A stretch of 64,000 nucleotides of DNA from Panulirus ornatus (taxonomy: Eukaryota; Arthropoda; Malacostraca; Decapoda; Palinuridae). Each line of letters starts with the position of its first letter. The stretch's first letter is position 1. The DNA lies in contig NC_092250.1 in NCBI RefSeq assembly GCF_036320965.1, positions 19,055,117-19,119,116 of the forward strand, read 5' to 3'. Both the position numbers and the translations under genes were made by a program. Below the pieces are notes generated by a model. The model was not told the origin of the DNA. It saw only the letters and a program-made list of their open reading frames with translations, and made no database searches. Shown piece by piece: positions 36,076-48,690 of this stretch.

Positions 36076-36273
36076 TCAGGTGGTCGAGGCTGTCGCCAGC
36101 TGACCACGTGGCTTGGCAGGTCCACCATCACCACTACCTACTGCCACTTACCTTGCCACTACCTCCTCCCACTTACCCTCATCAATACATTAGTCTACCA
36201 CCACCACCACCACTGCCACCTACCACCTGTCATAATCAATACTTCTTCCTACCACCACCTACCTTTACCAATC

Positions 36274-36440
36274 ATGGTTGTAAACGTTCAGACTGTGGTT
36301 GTAAACGTTCAGACTGTGGTTGTAAACGTTCAGACTGTGGTTGTGAACGTTCAGACTGTGGTTGTGAACGTTCAGACTGGTTGTGAACGTTCAGACTGTG
36401 GTTGTGAACGTTCAGACTGTGGTTGTGAACGTTCAGACCA
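36274..36440. repeat. 21-bp minisatellite, ~8 copies
   Basis: Unit GTTGTAAACGTTCAGACTGTG, with a switch from AAACG to GAACG after the third copy and one shortened unit. Each unit holds the palindrome AACGTT. Confidence 0.9.
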
Positions 36441-36543
36441 TCGGCAATATTCAATAGACAAAAGTAAGCTCCACAGTGATGGTCACAACCATCACATACT
36501 TCATATATTGTAAACAATCAGGCAAGACCTCGCTATGTTACCA

Positions 36544-36549
36544 TGTGTG

Positions 36550-36583
<34 letters not shown>
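36544..36583. repeat. (GT)n microsatellite
   Basis: About 19 GT units with one GC. Confidence 0.95.
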
Positions 36584-36589
36584 GTTATC

Positions 36590-37219
36590 CACTTGCATCT
36601 CTACCCATAAGGCCGTATATATAATCATTTCTCTATCTTGAAATCTAGAGTATTTTCATGCTAAGTATCTATGTCCATCTATGTGTCTGTGTATCATCTC
36701 GTCAGTTTACATAGACTTTTTGTTCCCCACATCTACCACAGCATTTCCCTGGTAACAACTCTATGAACAAATTTAGAATTTTAATCAAATTCTTTTGTAC
36801 AAAATTACAGTGTTAAATTTGGTATTGTTCTACGTAAGATAACTATATTTGCTTTGTATAGAAATAATGTTGATTAAAACTTTTAAGTAATAAGAAATAT
36901 AATCACAATTATAATCATTGTTGCCAATTTGATCAAGGTAATTGTTTCCAATTACATTATGGTGATGAATGCCACTGAGGTCTTAATAATCATGCCCATT
37001 AAGTACTAGTGATTAAGTACATATTATTAAGGATGTTTAGAAATACATAATATAAACAACAATGATTGTCCATTGCAACATCATTATCACACATTATAAA
37101 AGCTTACAAAAATCTCTGACAACACACAATGTCAAATTAAACATAACATGGTTGAAAAATAGGTTTGGGATATCTCATTACACTCAATATCACAATCTTA
37201 CACGAGACATATTGTCTTT

Positions 37220-37220
<1 letters not shown>
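36590..37220. other. no gene seen
   Basis: AT-rich, probably intronic to the large plus-strand gene if that model is right. Confidence 0.35.

Positions 37221-37314
<94 letters not shown>
37221..37314. repeat. (TA)n microsatellite
   Basis: About 47 TA units, the longest pure array in the window. Confidence 0.95.
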
Positions 37315-37317
<3 letters not shown>

Positions 37318-37869
37318 GTGCCAAAATATCACTTTTCCTAAAATATGGCGTATTGTGAAGTATTATAAAATAAATCATATTACAAAACTTAACAAAATAT
37401 TAATTAAAATATTTTCTTAAAGTAACAAATTGTGATAATTAAAAATTTTAGATGATATATTTTGACAGCAGCCAGCAACGTCAAGGTTGTAGCACATTCG
37501 CTGATGATCAAATAACCAAGATATGAAATATTTATCCAGACCAACATAGATCGTAAACAACGAATTTACATTTTGAAGGTCTATAATGGAATGGCTATCA
37601 CCACTTCATCATTCTCTAACTGCACAACATCAACGCGATCATTACAGAATTAATGAACAGCATCGCAAAATATATCATAAAAACGTAATCCATTTTCATT
37701 GCAAACCCCCCAGGTTAAACCTCACGTTATACGCACTACATATGTCATTACACCAAACAGCGGCTCTGTTTCAGCTTCGTTGTTATCGGAAAGGACATGG
37801 CATGACTGACCGTCTTTAATTCATCGTTATACGACTCTCTTTCCTCCTTCATGTAACCATTCAGTCTCT

Positions 37870-38010
37870 TGAGGTCGACGGTACGACCCTTTGACCACGA
37901 CAATCGATTCGCCAGCACGAAGCCACGACCCTGTGATCGGATGGCGTGGCCTCCAACTCGACCCTTGGAGTCAGGTCAAAGACCAGGTCATCAGGGCCAA
38001 AGGTCGTCCC
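37870..38010. repeat. degenerate GTACGACC/GGTCA repeat
   Basis: Blocks like CGACGGTACGACCCTTTGAC resemble those at 5.4 and 32.0 kb. Confidence 0.45.
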
Positions 38011-38467
38011 GTCATGGTTAAGGAAGACTAAATTACAACCAAGCGATCATGCAGCCAGTTACAACATCACAACACACGAGTGACTGTTTCCTCCCCGCCT
38101 CAGTGTGGAGTTGTGGACCAGCGACGTCATCTGGCGGGGCGAGGCGTCAGAATACTGGGGCACAACCACTGGGCCAGCAGCCTTACTGATGCTCTGGGAA
38201 GGGTTGGGGTCTTCTGATCTCAAGCCCCTGTGACGTCCTTGAGGGTCAGAAGACCTGTCTAGAAGCCCTTGTGACGTCCCAAAGGACAAAGGGTACTGGC
38301 AGAATTGACAGGTCCTGGCGTCTGTCTAGAGGAAACAGGACGCGTGTGAGAGTACCTGTCAGGTCCTGGCGCCTGTCTAGATGACAGGTGGCGCGAAAGG
38401 AACTCCCAAAATGACAGGTCCTTGTGCTACCGTAAGTGACAGGTGTCGGACGAGTCTCTGTGCAGCC

Positions 38468-40153
38468 CTAGAAGACAGGAGGTCCGCCCGTGGTCCTGAC
38501 GGAGACGGTGACAACAGGCACGACCAGCAGGAGACAGCAGGCCAGGAACAACAGAGCCAGCAACACAAGGAACAACACAAGCACGGTGGTCAGGGAGTCT
38601 TTTAGCTCTAGTCTTCTGTTCTGAGATGCATTCGAGTGCTGCGGATGCGCTCCTGCAACACTGTGTGACTCTGGTTTGCCTGAGTTATTGTCACTAATGA
38701 TTTGTGTCGTACATTCCTCACCTTCCCTCGGTCCTTCACTGCTGGGGTCTTGGTGAGGGAGATCTGTAGGAGGAGCTTCTCCTGCGTCAGGTACAGTCTT
38801 GCAATCTTCACTTAAACCTTTCTTCACCCCAGGACTCAGACAGCCAATTATTTTCACCATTTTCGAGGATATATTAGACGTTTCCTGACTATGATGATCA
38901 AATTTCCCAGGGGAATCACCGATGGCGTTCTGCAGGGAGGTAAAATTGTCCCACAGGAGTTCCAGCGTCTTCTGCACGACGTCCAGACTGTGGGTCACGT
39001 CCAGAGGCGGCCCGGGGCTGTGGGCTGCGTCCAGAGGCGGCCCGGGGCTGTGGGCTGCGTCCAGAGGCGGCCCGGGGCTGTGGGTCACGTCCAGAGGCGG
39101 CCCGGGGCTGTGGGCTGCCCCAAGAGGAAGCCCGGGGCTGTGGGCTGCGTCAAGAGGCGGCCCGGGGCTGTGGGCTGCGTCCAGAGGCGGCCCGAGGCTG
39201 TGGGCTGCGTCCAGAGGCGGCCCGGGGCTGTGGGCTGCGTCCAGAGGCGGCCTGGGGCTGTGGGTCACGTCCAGTGGTGACCCTGGATCGTCCGTGGGGT
39301 CCATGTCGAATGGATGCTCAGTACAGTGGCTGGGACAACTGTGGTCGTCAAGTTTCTCTGCAGCTCTTGCGGGTTCATCATCATCTCCAGCGCGCGGGTG
39401 AACCACGTCCTCCCTCAGCATTATGGATGCTCCTGGAATGATTCCATTTGCCTCAGGATCATCCAGGATCAGCAGGTCTGGATGAAGGGAGCTGAGGAAG
39501 GGCTCAGCCTCCCCGTCATGGTCCACATCGCAGTTGTCTCTGGGTCTAACGGTGTTAAATAAGTCTGGATCGTAGTTTTCTATTTCCATTCTCTTCTGAC
39601 TTCTTAAACTCGCCCGTTGTCTGGTCTTGGGCGCTCCGCTCGTGGCCTCTGACACACTACCGTTGGTGAAGTTTTTCAATTCGTCGTCCGCCTCGTCGTG
39701 AGCGAGTTCAAAGGTCCCCGTCAAGTCCCCGAGTACCACCGTCCACTCCGTCTGAACCAGATGTTCCTCTGCTTCTTTCACCTCGGACATCGAGTCCTTC
39801 AGCCTCACATTCCTCGTCGCTTCATTCTTCTGGTCGTCATCGGCAGCTTGACTTTCTTCCCCTCTGGTTTTGTCCCGTTCTAGGTCATCCTCTGACCTAT
39901 GGTAGGGCTCAGGAAACGTGTATACCCCATGTTGCGTGTGGCTGTGCCCAGACGTGGTAGTGCCGAGGTGGTGTGATGTCCCTGGCAGTGCACAGAAGGT
40001 GACCTCCCCCGGGTGAGTGTTGAGGGCCTGGACGTGGCAGTCAACGCGCTCCATCCGCCGATGGCACTCCTGCAGGGTGCGCCGCAGGTGGTGTAGCCGG
40101 GTGAGCACGTCCCCGTCCCCTCCTCCTCCTCCTCTGACGTGGTGTTCCACCAT
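38468..40153 (-). CDS. acidic repeat protein with C-terminal membrane anchor
   Basis: Single open frame of 561 codons from ATG 40,153 (context ACGATGG). Frame without ATG continues upstream to about 40,243. N-terminal helix-rich LTRLHHLRRTLQECHRRMER may be a coiled coil. Residues about 305-410 are ten-residue repeats AHSPGPPLDA. Near the C-terminus one hydrophobic helix (LVLFLVLLALLFLACCLLLV) is followed by only about 17 residues ending GGPPVF, so it is a tail-anchored protein facing the cytosol. That layout resembles KASH-type nuclear-envelope proteins, but the usual PPPX terminus is absent, so the family is not assigned. It would be nested in intron 1 of the large plus-strand gene. Confidence 0.6.
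   Translation of the reverse strand: MVEHHVRGGGGGDGDVLTRLHHLRRTLQECHRRMERVDCHVQALNTHPGEVTFCALPGTSHHLGTTTSGHSHTQHGVYTFPEPYHRSEDDLERDKTRGEESQAADDDQKNEATRNVRLKDSMSEVKEAEEHLVQTEWTVVLGDLTGTFELAHDEADDELKNFTNGSVSEATSGAPKTRQRASLRSQKRMEIENYDPDLFNTVRPRDNCDVDHDGEAEPFLSSLHPDLLILDDPEANGIIPGASIMLREDVVHPRAGDDDEPARAAEKLDDHSCPSHCTEHPFDMDPTDDPGSPLDVTHSPRPPLDAAHSPGPPLDAAHSLGPPLDAAHSPGPPLDAAHSPGLPLGAAHSPGPPLDVTHSPGPPLDAAHSPGPPLDAAHSPGPPLDVTHSLDVVQKTLELLWDNFTSLQNAIGDSPGKFDHHSQETSNISSKMVKIIGCLSPGVKKGLSEDCKTVPDAGEAPPTDLPHQDPSSEGPREGEECTTQIISDNNSGKPESHSVAGAHPQHSNASQNRRLELKDSLTTVLVLFLVLLALLFLACCLLLVVPVVTVSVRTTGGPPVF
38990..39275 (-). repeat. 30-bp coding minisatellite, ~10 copies
   Basis: Plus-strand unit GTCCAGAGGCGGCCCGGGGC plus TGTGGGCTGC. 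The period is divisible by three, so it keeps several frames open on both strands. Only the minus frame fits the long gene. Confidence 0.9.
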
Positions 40154-40235
40154 CGTCACGTCCACCCCCCAGGTGACTCCCACCTCCCTCACAATAACTG
40201 GTCGTCCCGCGCCTTCCTTATCTTCACTATCATAC

Positions 40236-40570
40236 TCGACTTACTTCACATCTACGGTAGTCCTACTCTAATTACTTCACATCTACGGTAGTCCTACTCT
40301 ACTTACTTCACATCTACGGTATTCCTACTCTACTTACTTCACATATACGGTATCCCTACTCTACTTACTTCACATCTACGGTATTCATACTCTACTGCTC
40401 ATCTACTCTATTCATACTCTACTCACTTCGCATCTTCACTATTCATACTCTAAACTTAATTCACATCTACCCTATTCATACTCTACTTCGCATCTTCACT
40501 ATTCATACTCTACTTAGTTCACATCTACCCTATTTATACTCTATCTACTTCGCACACTTACGTTTTCCAT
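40236..40570. repeat. ~31-bp minisatellite
   Basis: Units of ACTTCACATCTACGGTAGTC plus CTACTCTACTT, becoming degenerate to the right. It lies directly 5' of the membrane-anchored protein gene. Confidence 0.9.
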
Positions 40571-40574
40571 GTGA

Positions 40575-41205
40575 ATCGCTTATTTTACACAGTGTTTCTG
40601 TAGATATTATCTTAGGGCAGGAGGAGGTTTGTCACTGTAGCTAATGTTCAAGTGTCACTTTCAGTTAAGCATGTAATAATCCTGATGTGTAGAGTTTCTT
40701 TACTCCTGCGTCTCATTTTTTTGTTTACATCACATTTCTCCTTCACATAAACTTTTTCACAATAGATACTATAGGTAAATACATGGTGGAAATAGATTGT
40801 TTTTCACATGAGTTTCACATAACTACAGAGCATTTCCTGAATGACATCGACACGATAATATGTTTCCAAGAATATTTTCTTCACTTTACTTCACGTGAAA
40901 TATTTCATTCCTTGCTCGTTTCCATATAAATATGCCTTTGTTTATCTTTCACAACATCCGGGCGCCATCTTGGACTCGGTGGCTGGGGCCGTCATGGGCA
41001 CCCAAAGGTCGGCAGCAGCAATGGCTGGAACCTGCAGGATCAGGAAGGTTCACATGTCAACCACCAACTTGGTTTGTTACATTAATATCTAAACCTGTAT
41101 AACGAGCAAATAAAAATCATTATGATGTGTACAATACCACAAAGACTTGGGTACAACAGACCGACAAAGGTTTATGTAGCTCCTCTAAAGACAGAATAAC
41201 GTACC
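40575..41205. other. no gene seen
   Basis: No supported exon or repeat. Confidence 0.35.

Positions 41206-41211
<6 letters not shown>

Positions 41212-41270
<59 letters not shown>
41212..41270. repeat. (TA)n microsatellite
   Basis: About 29 TA units. Confidence 0.95.
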
Positions 41271-41274
<4 letters not shown>

Positions 41275-42175
41275 TTAAAATTCCCAGACAGTACCGCATA
41301 CCTAAAGGTTTATCGTTTACTGTATTACAAATGAAAATGTGCAAGACATGCCTGTATATCGATAAATCTGTATCATCCAAAGCTAAAACTATTACAATAT
41401 CTTTTGAAAAGTTTCGTCACTATGGCACAACTGAGCACTGCTTCATAACTTTGAAAAATAACAAAACAATATACAAATGAACTTTCACGCAAGTAAAAAC
41501 GCATGATTATGAACGAGCAAAGATGGGCTATCATATAAAAAAAATCCTTTATTTTTGGGAATAAATTTCAGCAGTCAGGACAGCGCTGGAGACAGAGAGA
41601 TGTAACAACCTTACAGCGGCTGTTACACTGCAGTTTCCGGTAACGTGATCAGTGACATCACATAATGTCACATCCAGCCCTCTGCAATATGAGCAGATGA
41701 TACACAGAACTGTAGTTAGGAAAACCATTTTACCTTTCAGTCTACGACTGTGTGATGTATGGACGTGTCTTCGGAGGCGAGGGGACGTGTGGGCAATGAT
41801 ATGATTAAGGACACTGTGGTATGAGGCGGGTTGGTTATGTAAGGAAAGAAATCAGACAAAATGTATAGACGTTTAACCTACGATGATTTTTACATAATGT
41901 TAGTTCCACGATAAAAGGATTAGATAATTATCGAGGGTGTAGAAATGTTCAAAGATTGTATTTTCCATATATTCCTTACCAAAAACATGTAATACAAGTG
42001 ATTCTCGATTTAAATGATTCATGGTCGTTGAGGTTAGCCATCTGCAGAAGTGTCTGATGAAATGATAAATGATTCTCGCGGAAAGATCCTCAACAGAAAA
42101 CGGAGTATTAACAGAAAGGAAACTCGGTACACTGATACCGGTTAATGTTCACTCATTTTAAGGCTGAGGTAATTG

Positions 42176-42176
<1 letters not shown>

Positions 42177-42247
<71 letters not shown>
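42177..42247. repeat. (TA)n microsatellite
   Basis: Tail-side array of the family B copy at 42,248. Confidence 0.95.
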
Positions 42248-42249
<2 letters not shown>

Positions 42250-42490
42250 TATCCTGGGGATAGGGGAGAAAGAATACTTCCCACGTATTACTTGCGCCTC
42301 GTAGAAGGCGACTAAAAGGGAAGGGAGCGGGGGACTGGAAATCCTCCCCTCATTTTTTTTTTTAATTTTCCAAAAGATGGAACAGAGAAGGGGGCCAGGT
42401 GAGGATATTCCCTTCAACAGCCAAGATTCGAACCGAGGACCTTTTCCGTTGAAGTCAGGAACGCTAACGGATAGGCTATGATCTAAACCG
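42248..42490 (-). mobile_element. tRNA-headed SINE variant (family B body)
   Basis: Plus strand: GATAGGGGAGAAAGAATACT, TCGTAGAAGGCGACTAAAAG, GATGGAACAGAGAAGGGGG, GTGAGGATATTCCC, then a tRNA-like head instead of the usual module. On the minus strand the order is head, body, (TA)n tail, as expected of a SINE. Confidence 0.75.
42420..42482 (-). promoter_or_regulatory. tRNA-like Pol III promoter in SINE
   Basis: On the minus strand, TAGCCTATCCG (A-box-like) is followed about 40 nt later by GGTTCGAATC, matching the B-box consensus. No full cloverleaf is assembled, so it is not called a tRNA gene. Confidence 0.6.
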
Positions 42491-42857
42491 AAAATTGTTT
42501 GGTTTTACTCAAATATATTGTGTTGGGGTAAAATGTCATCTCTTGGTAATGGCGTCAAGCTTTACCATAGACGATGTTTGTTCAGTGAATGATAATGGCG
42601 AACTGATAAGTCCATCCGTCTTCCCCGATAAGTGTCGTCGGTTTCATCTCTCATGCTGAGATTGATCCAGTTCTAATGGTATGTTTGCAGTTACTCAATG
42701 TTACGATTTCATTCATATTTCAAATAGTACAAAGGCCCCCTAAGAAATTTTTACACAATTGCTATTCTCATGTATGGCATTTATGTGTACTGAAAATTGT
42801 TTTGGAGCAATAATTAACCATTTCAGCTGAATCTGATAACAGAGAATGAGTGTTACG

Positions 42858-42935
<78 letters not shown>
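42858..42935. repeat. (TA)n microsatellite
   Basis: About 39 TA units, with one TG near the start. Confidence 0.95.
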
Positions 42936-42938
<3 letters not shown>

Positions 42939-43383
42939 TTAACTGAATTTCGAAGCGTAGTGGACATATACCAGCCGGAGTTCCCCTCGACCAGCAAGTT
43001 TCCGGTAAAGATAACGACTCGGGGTCGGTTGCCGTACAGATCCTTTCTCTTGTGTCTGACGTCGAGTACATAATCACTCAGAATTAATGATTATATTATT
43101 CCATCTCACTTGTTACAAAGATTACCTTTTTTTTCCCCTTGAGGTAACCCACACTGCGTTGAATCTTGCAGGATCACATTACAGTATCGCTTTTCACGGA
43201 ACATCATGGATGCGCGACAGTGTTTACTTAGCTTAGGTGGACTTGGTCATGACTTCATAATGGCTATTCATGTTTTCACGTCTAGTTGTATTAGATTCGC
43301 CTTGTTTCCTCCAGGTACAGGCCTTAACCTTATAGCAGTCGATCCGCAGTTTTATGAAATACGCAGCATCTACCTGTTGAAGA

Positions 43384-43386
<3 letters not shown>

Positions 43387-43455
<69 letters not shown>
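43387..43455. repeat. (TA)n microsatellite
   Basis: About 34 TA units. Confidence 0.95.
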
Positions 43456-43457
<2 letters not shown>

Positions 43458-43459
43458 AC

Positions 43460-45870
43460 AGAATAGCCGGCTCACAGCCAAACCAGCTGTTTAGATTCTT
43501 CTTTAGGACTGGCGTAGGCTGGGGTGTAAACAAATATTTATTGACGTTGATATGTTTAGCCAAGTGAAACTGAGACAAGTAATGACTTCATCGCATGAGG
43601 ATTGGATCCCTTTCCTCTTGGAAACATACTTCTTTCCAAATCAAATTTCATATTACATGTTACAGGTCGTTTCAATACCTTCCTTATGTCCCTAAGATGA
43701 TCAAGTGAAGGTCATTTCCCTCGGATAAAAATTCGAACCCACTGATAATTTCAGCCTCGTCTCCTGACGCGTTTCCTCCCAATAAAACAATTTAGCGCTC
43801 GCTATCTAACATTCTACATCAAATTATACTAAGATCTTGATCAAATAACAACGTTCAATTACCTTAATGAATCACTTGTAAACGGTCGTCGTTGAAATGG
43901 GGACGAAAAATTGTGGCTGGAGTGGAGTAGTCGACTTGATGTGGCCGTAACAGAAAATATACTGGAGTGGAGGACGCGCGCTACGGCCCATCCTCAAAAC
44001 ACAGACACACGCACACACACACAACGTCCTGTCTCGTCTGTCACATTTCACGCTTCTTAGTTACGTTCCTTTATTCTTTAAAGATGAAGACTTTATTACA
44101 AGTACAGAAAGACGGGTACTGTGTTGAGTCGGTAAGTTTCGGGTATCAGGAAAAGGCTAGTTTGGTATAGATCTTAACATGATTGTATACTGATACCACT
44201 CATAACTGGTGTCTTATTGACATACCTCCCCTGAGTACGCTCATACAATACAGACGCACACAAGTAGGCAGCCTCGCACAAACACACGTTTGTGCATCGT
44301 TATCGCCTGATACAATCGCGGGAGAGCCTAGCACATGTGTATAAAAATGTAAACTGAAATGGACATAGAATTCATACACTCACTACGATACTACATACAC
44401 TCGTGAATATATAAAAAGACAAACAGATCCACACAAATAAAGACATAAATTGCATGTACGAATGTTTTAGCCTATCATGCTAAGAAAATACAAAATGCAA
44501 ATAAGACATTAAAGCATAAGTTAAACAAGAAAATAAACTCACACATGAACATGTACACACATACACACACACACATGCATAAGCTTACACGTGTAACAAG
44601 CAAGCAAAAACTGGTTTCGTACCTAACGCACACAAACAGGTTTCTAATATGTATACAAGGTAGATGAAGAAACATCCTGATGAACAGGAATACATGCTCC
44701 ATAAAATAAAGCAGTACTTGAAATACAGAATAACACTAAAAGATTAGAGTATGATGGGTTTAATACTGACCCCAAGCTGGACTTAAAAGTTCCATTAGGG
44801 TTTCTGTAAAAGAGTGCCCCAGTCTAGGTGCTGTTTGGCAATCTCATAAAAGTCAGGTCAGCCTTACAAACGACCATCAAATATGGTCTTGATAGAGGCT
44901 GGAGAAGTGACTCACTGCAAATATAACTTTACGTCAGTAAAGCACGGAAAGGAGTGAATAGAACATTCTGTAGTATGTTTAACATCTTTCGCTTTTGTTG
45001 TCACAGATTCATTGTGAGTTGATGAATGTTACTTCCAGTCATACACTGAATGCTGCAAATGGGGAGAGTAATAATGATAAAAAAAAAAAAGAAGCCAGTT
45101 TGCTCAACACGTAAGTCTCCCGACGCCCAGTCCTGCTCTCGATTGGAGTTCGTCTGACATGTTTACGAAAGAACTCTGAAAGAAGAATTCCTACTTTTAA
45201 TAACCTAATACTATCCTCCAAGGATGATGTGAGGCGGAATCTCTCTGAATTCTCTGCAGTCTAAGGTATGCATGGATGAATGCATTTCCGCGTCACAACC
45301 TGGATTCGATCCATTACATGAAAATTCCCGAGGCACTCATACAACTCATCCAAGAAATCACCTCTGTCTTCTTCATTCACCTCACTATCAGATTCATGAG
45401 CACTAGCAGTCATTCACCTCTCATATTCCACTTTCATTCTCATCCACATCCAACTAGAAGTTACTTCCTTACACTGCTGCAGCTCCTCTTTCATCTGATG
45501 TGTCACGTCCCCCACTACTCACTAACCCCCACGTTTTATTCCCCGAACATTCGTATACTATTCATCCCACCCTCAACTTAATTTCACTCTGAGCCACAGC
45601 ATCCAGGTTCCTCTCAACAAACACCATTTACCTCTTTTTTCCTACCCTGTTTACATCTACACACATTCAAACACCCGAGCCTGAGCGTCGAAGAGAAATC
45701 CTCGCTTGGTCTTATGAACCTGTTTTTGTAAAATGATACAAGAAGGGGGTCGTTTTCAGTCCCTAACTCAATCATATCTTAGGACAAACATGTGATACGA
45801 GCATAGTTTTCCTCTCTATTCCAAGGAAGAATTGAAATTTGTGAATAAGGATTGCAAATCGCGTGAATTA
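43460..45870. other. no gene seen
   Basis: AT-rich; a few ACAC-rich spots near 44,000 and 44,560. No supported exon. Confidence 0.35.
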
Positions 45871-45879
45871 CACTTTTGA

Positions 45880-46085
45880 GATGGGGAGAAAGGTCGTATT
45901 TGTGGTCTGAGTCCCAGATAAACACATGTATAAGAGGTAGGAAGGATAGGCAATAACCGAGGCCTTGGAGGGGAATGTATGTGCAGTACTGGCTCACTGC
46001 GCCATAGTCACTAACCCTTCCAAAACGCACCTGTAATATGCTGCTGGTGGGTGGTTGCCCACCACCTGCTGCTCTGATGTGAAGG
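45880..46085. repeat. interspersed repeat shared with 58.9-59.2 kb
   Basis: TACTGGCTCACTGCGCCATA, CACTAACCCTTCC and GTGGTTGCCCACCACCTGCT match the 59,030-59,130 stretch, which directly follows LINE family 2 there. It is probably the non-coding 3' part of that element. Confidence 0.6.
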
Positions 46086-46089
46086 TGGA

Positions 46090-47220
46090 TACTACAGGGA
46101 CACTAATGTGAATGTAAACAAAGTCTTTGAAACGGTTGTGTGACTTAGGAGTACTCGAAACATAATTTCTACTTAAGATTTGTCCTTTTTCCTGTGCCAA
46201 ACTATCATTTATCAATCTGAAATCCAGATGATATAACAATTAGATAAAAATATAAGTGACGAACTTTTCCTTTAAAATTAAATTCTTTTTCTACTTCGCA
46301 GTCAAAACTTGTTAAAAGCGTTCGAACACTTCCATCTTTACGATACTGTAAAAACGTTCCATTTATTCAGAGTCCACAGTAATATGGTCAACCAAACTAC
46401 GTTTATGAAATAAAAGTAAAGTACTGAAAACTTTTTTTGAATAATCATAATCTTCAGGAAGACCTGACCATGGTTGAATTAAAAACTAATAAACACGATC
46501 GTATCGGTCGCCACCCAGCTGATTGAGCGAAATAATAACAAGTGCAATTCGAGCTCCAGAAAAGAAAAGAAAAAAATAAGAAAAAAATTGAATAATACCC
46601 TTGAAACAGAACCATTAAGAAATGAAAAAAGGCTTTCTCATTATATCGTAATTAGAAGAGTGAGTTGTCGGAAAACCCTTTAACCTGTATGATGTGAACT
46701 ACCAAACGAGTGCGCAGTAGTAACGTATGAAGACCAGTTTAGGCTAATACTACTTCAATAAAGGAAAACGAAATTGATAATTTGATGTACTTGGCACATC
46801 AAGCAAAAAATCAAGAATTATATCATTGTCTTCTTTAGTTAGGGATAAGTGCAGTAGTTACCTAAAACAGTGTTAGGTTGTTAGGCTAAATTAGGTAGGT
46901 ATGGTGTAATTGTGGCTTCGGTAGGTTAGGTCAGGCCCCTGAGGTTAATATTACGCAGGTTTCCAGGTCAAGTGAGGTTTCCAAGTCAAGATGAATAGGA
47001 CGAGAAGGATGAAACCAACCTAAGGATTAATACTGCATGTGTATTAATTCAGTAATTAATTTTGCTCCACCAAAACTAGCTTTGGGAATTAACTGCTAAG
47101 GTTTTGGATTAGTAATATGGAGGTGTTATTAGAGAAAAGTAAAGTTGCAAATTAAGGGCACCTCTGAATAAAGATTTTGCTGAAATGTATATCAATGGAC
47201 TCCTTATGCTTGTTATTAAA
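46090..47220. other. no gene seen
   Basis: AT-rich, ends in the acceptor region of the 47,222 exon. Confidence 0.35.
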
Positions 47221-47221
47221 G

Positions 47222-47295
47222 CAAATGAAATTATGGAAATCCAAGAGGATTCTTGTAGATTAGTTAGATTATCTTATGTAGCATATAACAGAGAG
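47222..47295 (+). CDS. candidate exon 2 of the large plus-strand gene
   Basis: A pyrimidine-rich stretch ending ATTAAAG (47,221) and the donor GAGAG|GTACGG (47,295/47,296) bound 74 nt with one open frame (NEIMEIQEDSCRLVRLSYVA, then YNRE). The end phase is 0, matching the start of the 49,347 exon. The start phase matches the 28,340-28,424 exon. AT-rich codon use agrees with the large exon. Confidence 0.5.
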
Positions 47296-47639
47296 GTACG
47301 GCATGGCTTCATCAGGATGAAGATCAAGAAGCAAAATAATAAGAACATATACAAAAAATTTATGCAATATTGATGTATGTGATTTTGAGCTTAATATGCA
47401 CCATTAATTTTCCCTCTGATCTTTGAAATGCGGTACAAGAGATATATGAAGATCCAATTTAGGGGCTGTGCAGAAGTAACTTATGAATTTGGGTGAAAGG
47501 CCTATCAATATATTCCTAATACTTATTAGAAATGATTAAGAAAAGGTAAGCATGATTTGGAGCATTGTTTTTTCCCTACAACAATTGATAGACATGCCAT
47601 GATGATGAGGTAAATAGTAGGTAAGTGAAATCTATGTCT

Positions 47640-48345
47640 ATCTTATGTCTATATCTATATAGTGTGTGTGAAAGGAGAAAATTGAGAGTAAATGTGAATA
47701 AGAGCAAGATTATTAGGTTCAGCAGGGTTCATTGCACATGATCTTACCCTCCATGTTGCCTCTTACTTTGGTAATATGTCTCAAGTAGAGGTGCAAGTGT
47801 GGCAGTGAAGAATGGATTAAGGGACAGCATAGTCCTTTTAACCCTGGCTGCTGTCAAAACATAGATAATGGGATGAGTCACAGAAGTCAAGTACCCAGGC
47901 TGTGTAAATGATTTATTTTAGAGGAGCATGTGGTATGATTAGACAGAATGAAGAAAGTAATGAGGGGGATGTATGAGAGATCTGGTATGGCAGGGAATGC
48001 AAGGGGAATGAACTGTGGAGTGACGAGTGGGTGAAATATAATATATTGAGATGGTTTAGGCATGTGAAAAGGTTGCAAGAGAGGGAGTTTACAAGGAGAG
48101 TGAATGATAGTACAATTAAAGGGGTTGATGTGAGAGGAAGACCACCTGTGACATAGGGATATCAAGTGGAGGAGTACTGGAGGGACAGGAATGCATGAAA
48201 TGGTGTATGCAAGGGAGAAATGTAAGGATGGGGATGAAAGAATTTTTTCTGTGTCCACCTCCTTGATAGATGTTCCTGAGGGAATGGGCATCATTGATAG
48301 TTAGACAGACAGAAATAATTAGGGCTAGGGATATTTCAGATGAAG
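47640..48345 (+). pseudogene. LINE family 2 remnant, C-terminal region
   Basis: Nucleotide-level match to 58,120-58,900: GGGACAGCATAGTCCT, CCAGGCTGTGTAAATGA, GATGTATGAGAGATCTGGTA, GGGGTTGATGT and the CACCTCCTTGATAG end. Frames are broken. It sits between candidate exons of the large gene, so it is probably intronic. Confidence 0.7.
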
Positions 48346-48609
48346 ATGCCATATGAATTTATGATGGATGTAGCAGAACTGTTTTTATGGGACAGTAAAG
48401 GTATGAATGGAGAATTTAGTTTTAAAAGATAATATAAAAAATGAAAAAATGAGATATGGCTTTGTCATTGTAGAAGTTCATGTTTTAATCAGACACTAGA
48501 CATAGATTGAGGATTTTTAAGAGTGAACTAAGAAATTGTATGTATCTGATCCATCCATGAAAATTAATGGTAGATATTTTTTCACGTAATACCATAAGTG
48601 TTATAAAAA

Positions 48610-48690
48610 ATATGTGCAGTAGGTGTAAGGCATGTTTAGAAGTAGGAAGAGAGGACAGTGAATGGTCTCAAATGAAGGTTGTTCAGCAGG
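48610..48690 (+). pseudogene. small LINE fragment
   Basis: GTAAGGCATGTTTAGAAGTA, then GTGAATGGTCTCAAATGAAGG, parallels 56,093-56,165 of composite copy 2, just before the RQGC box. Confidence 0.55.

Noticed and set aside
38891..39401. Long plus-strand open frames over the repeat of the membrane-anchored gene
   Set aside because: They result from the 30-bp period being divisible by three; the minus frame is three times longer and has a membrane anchor.
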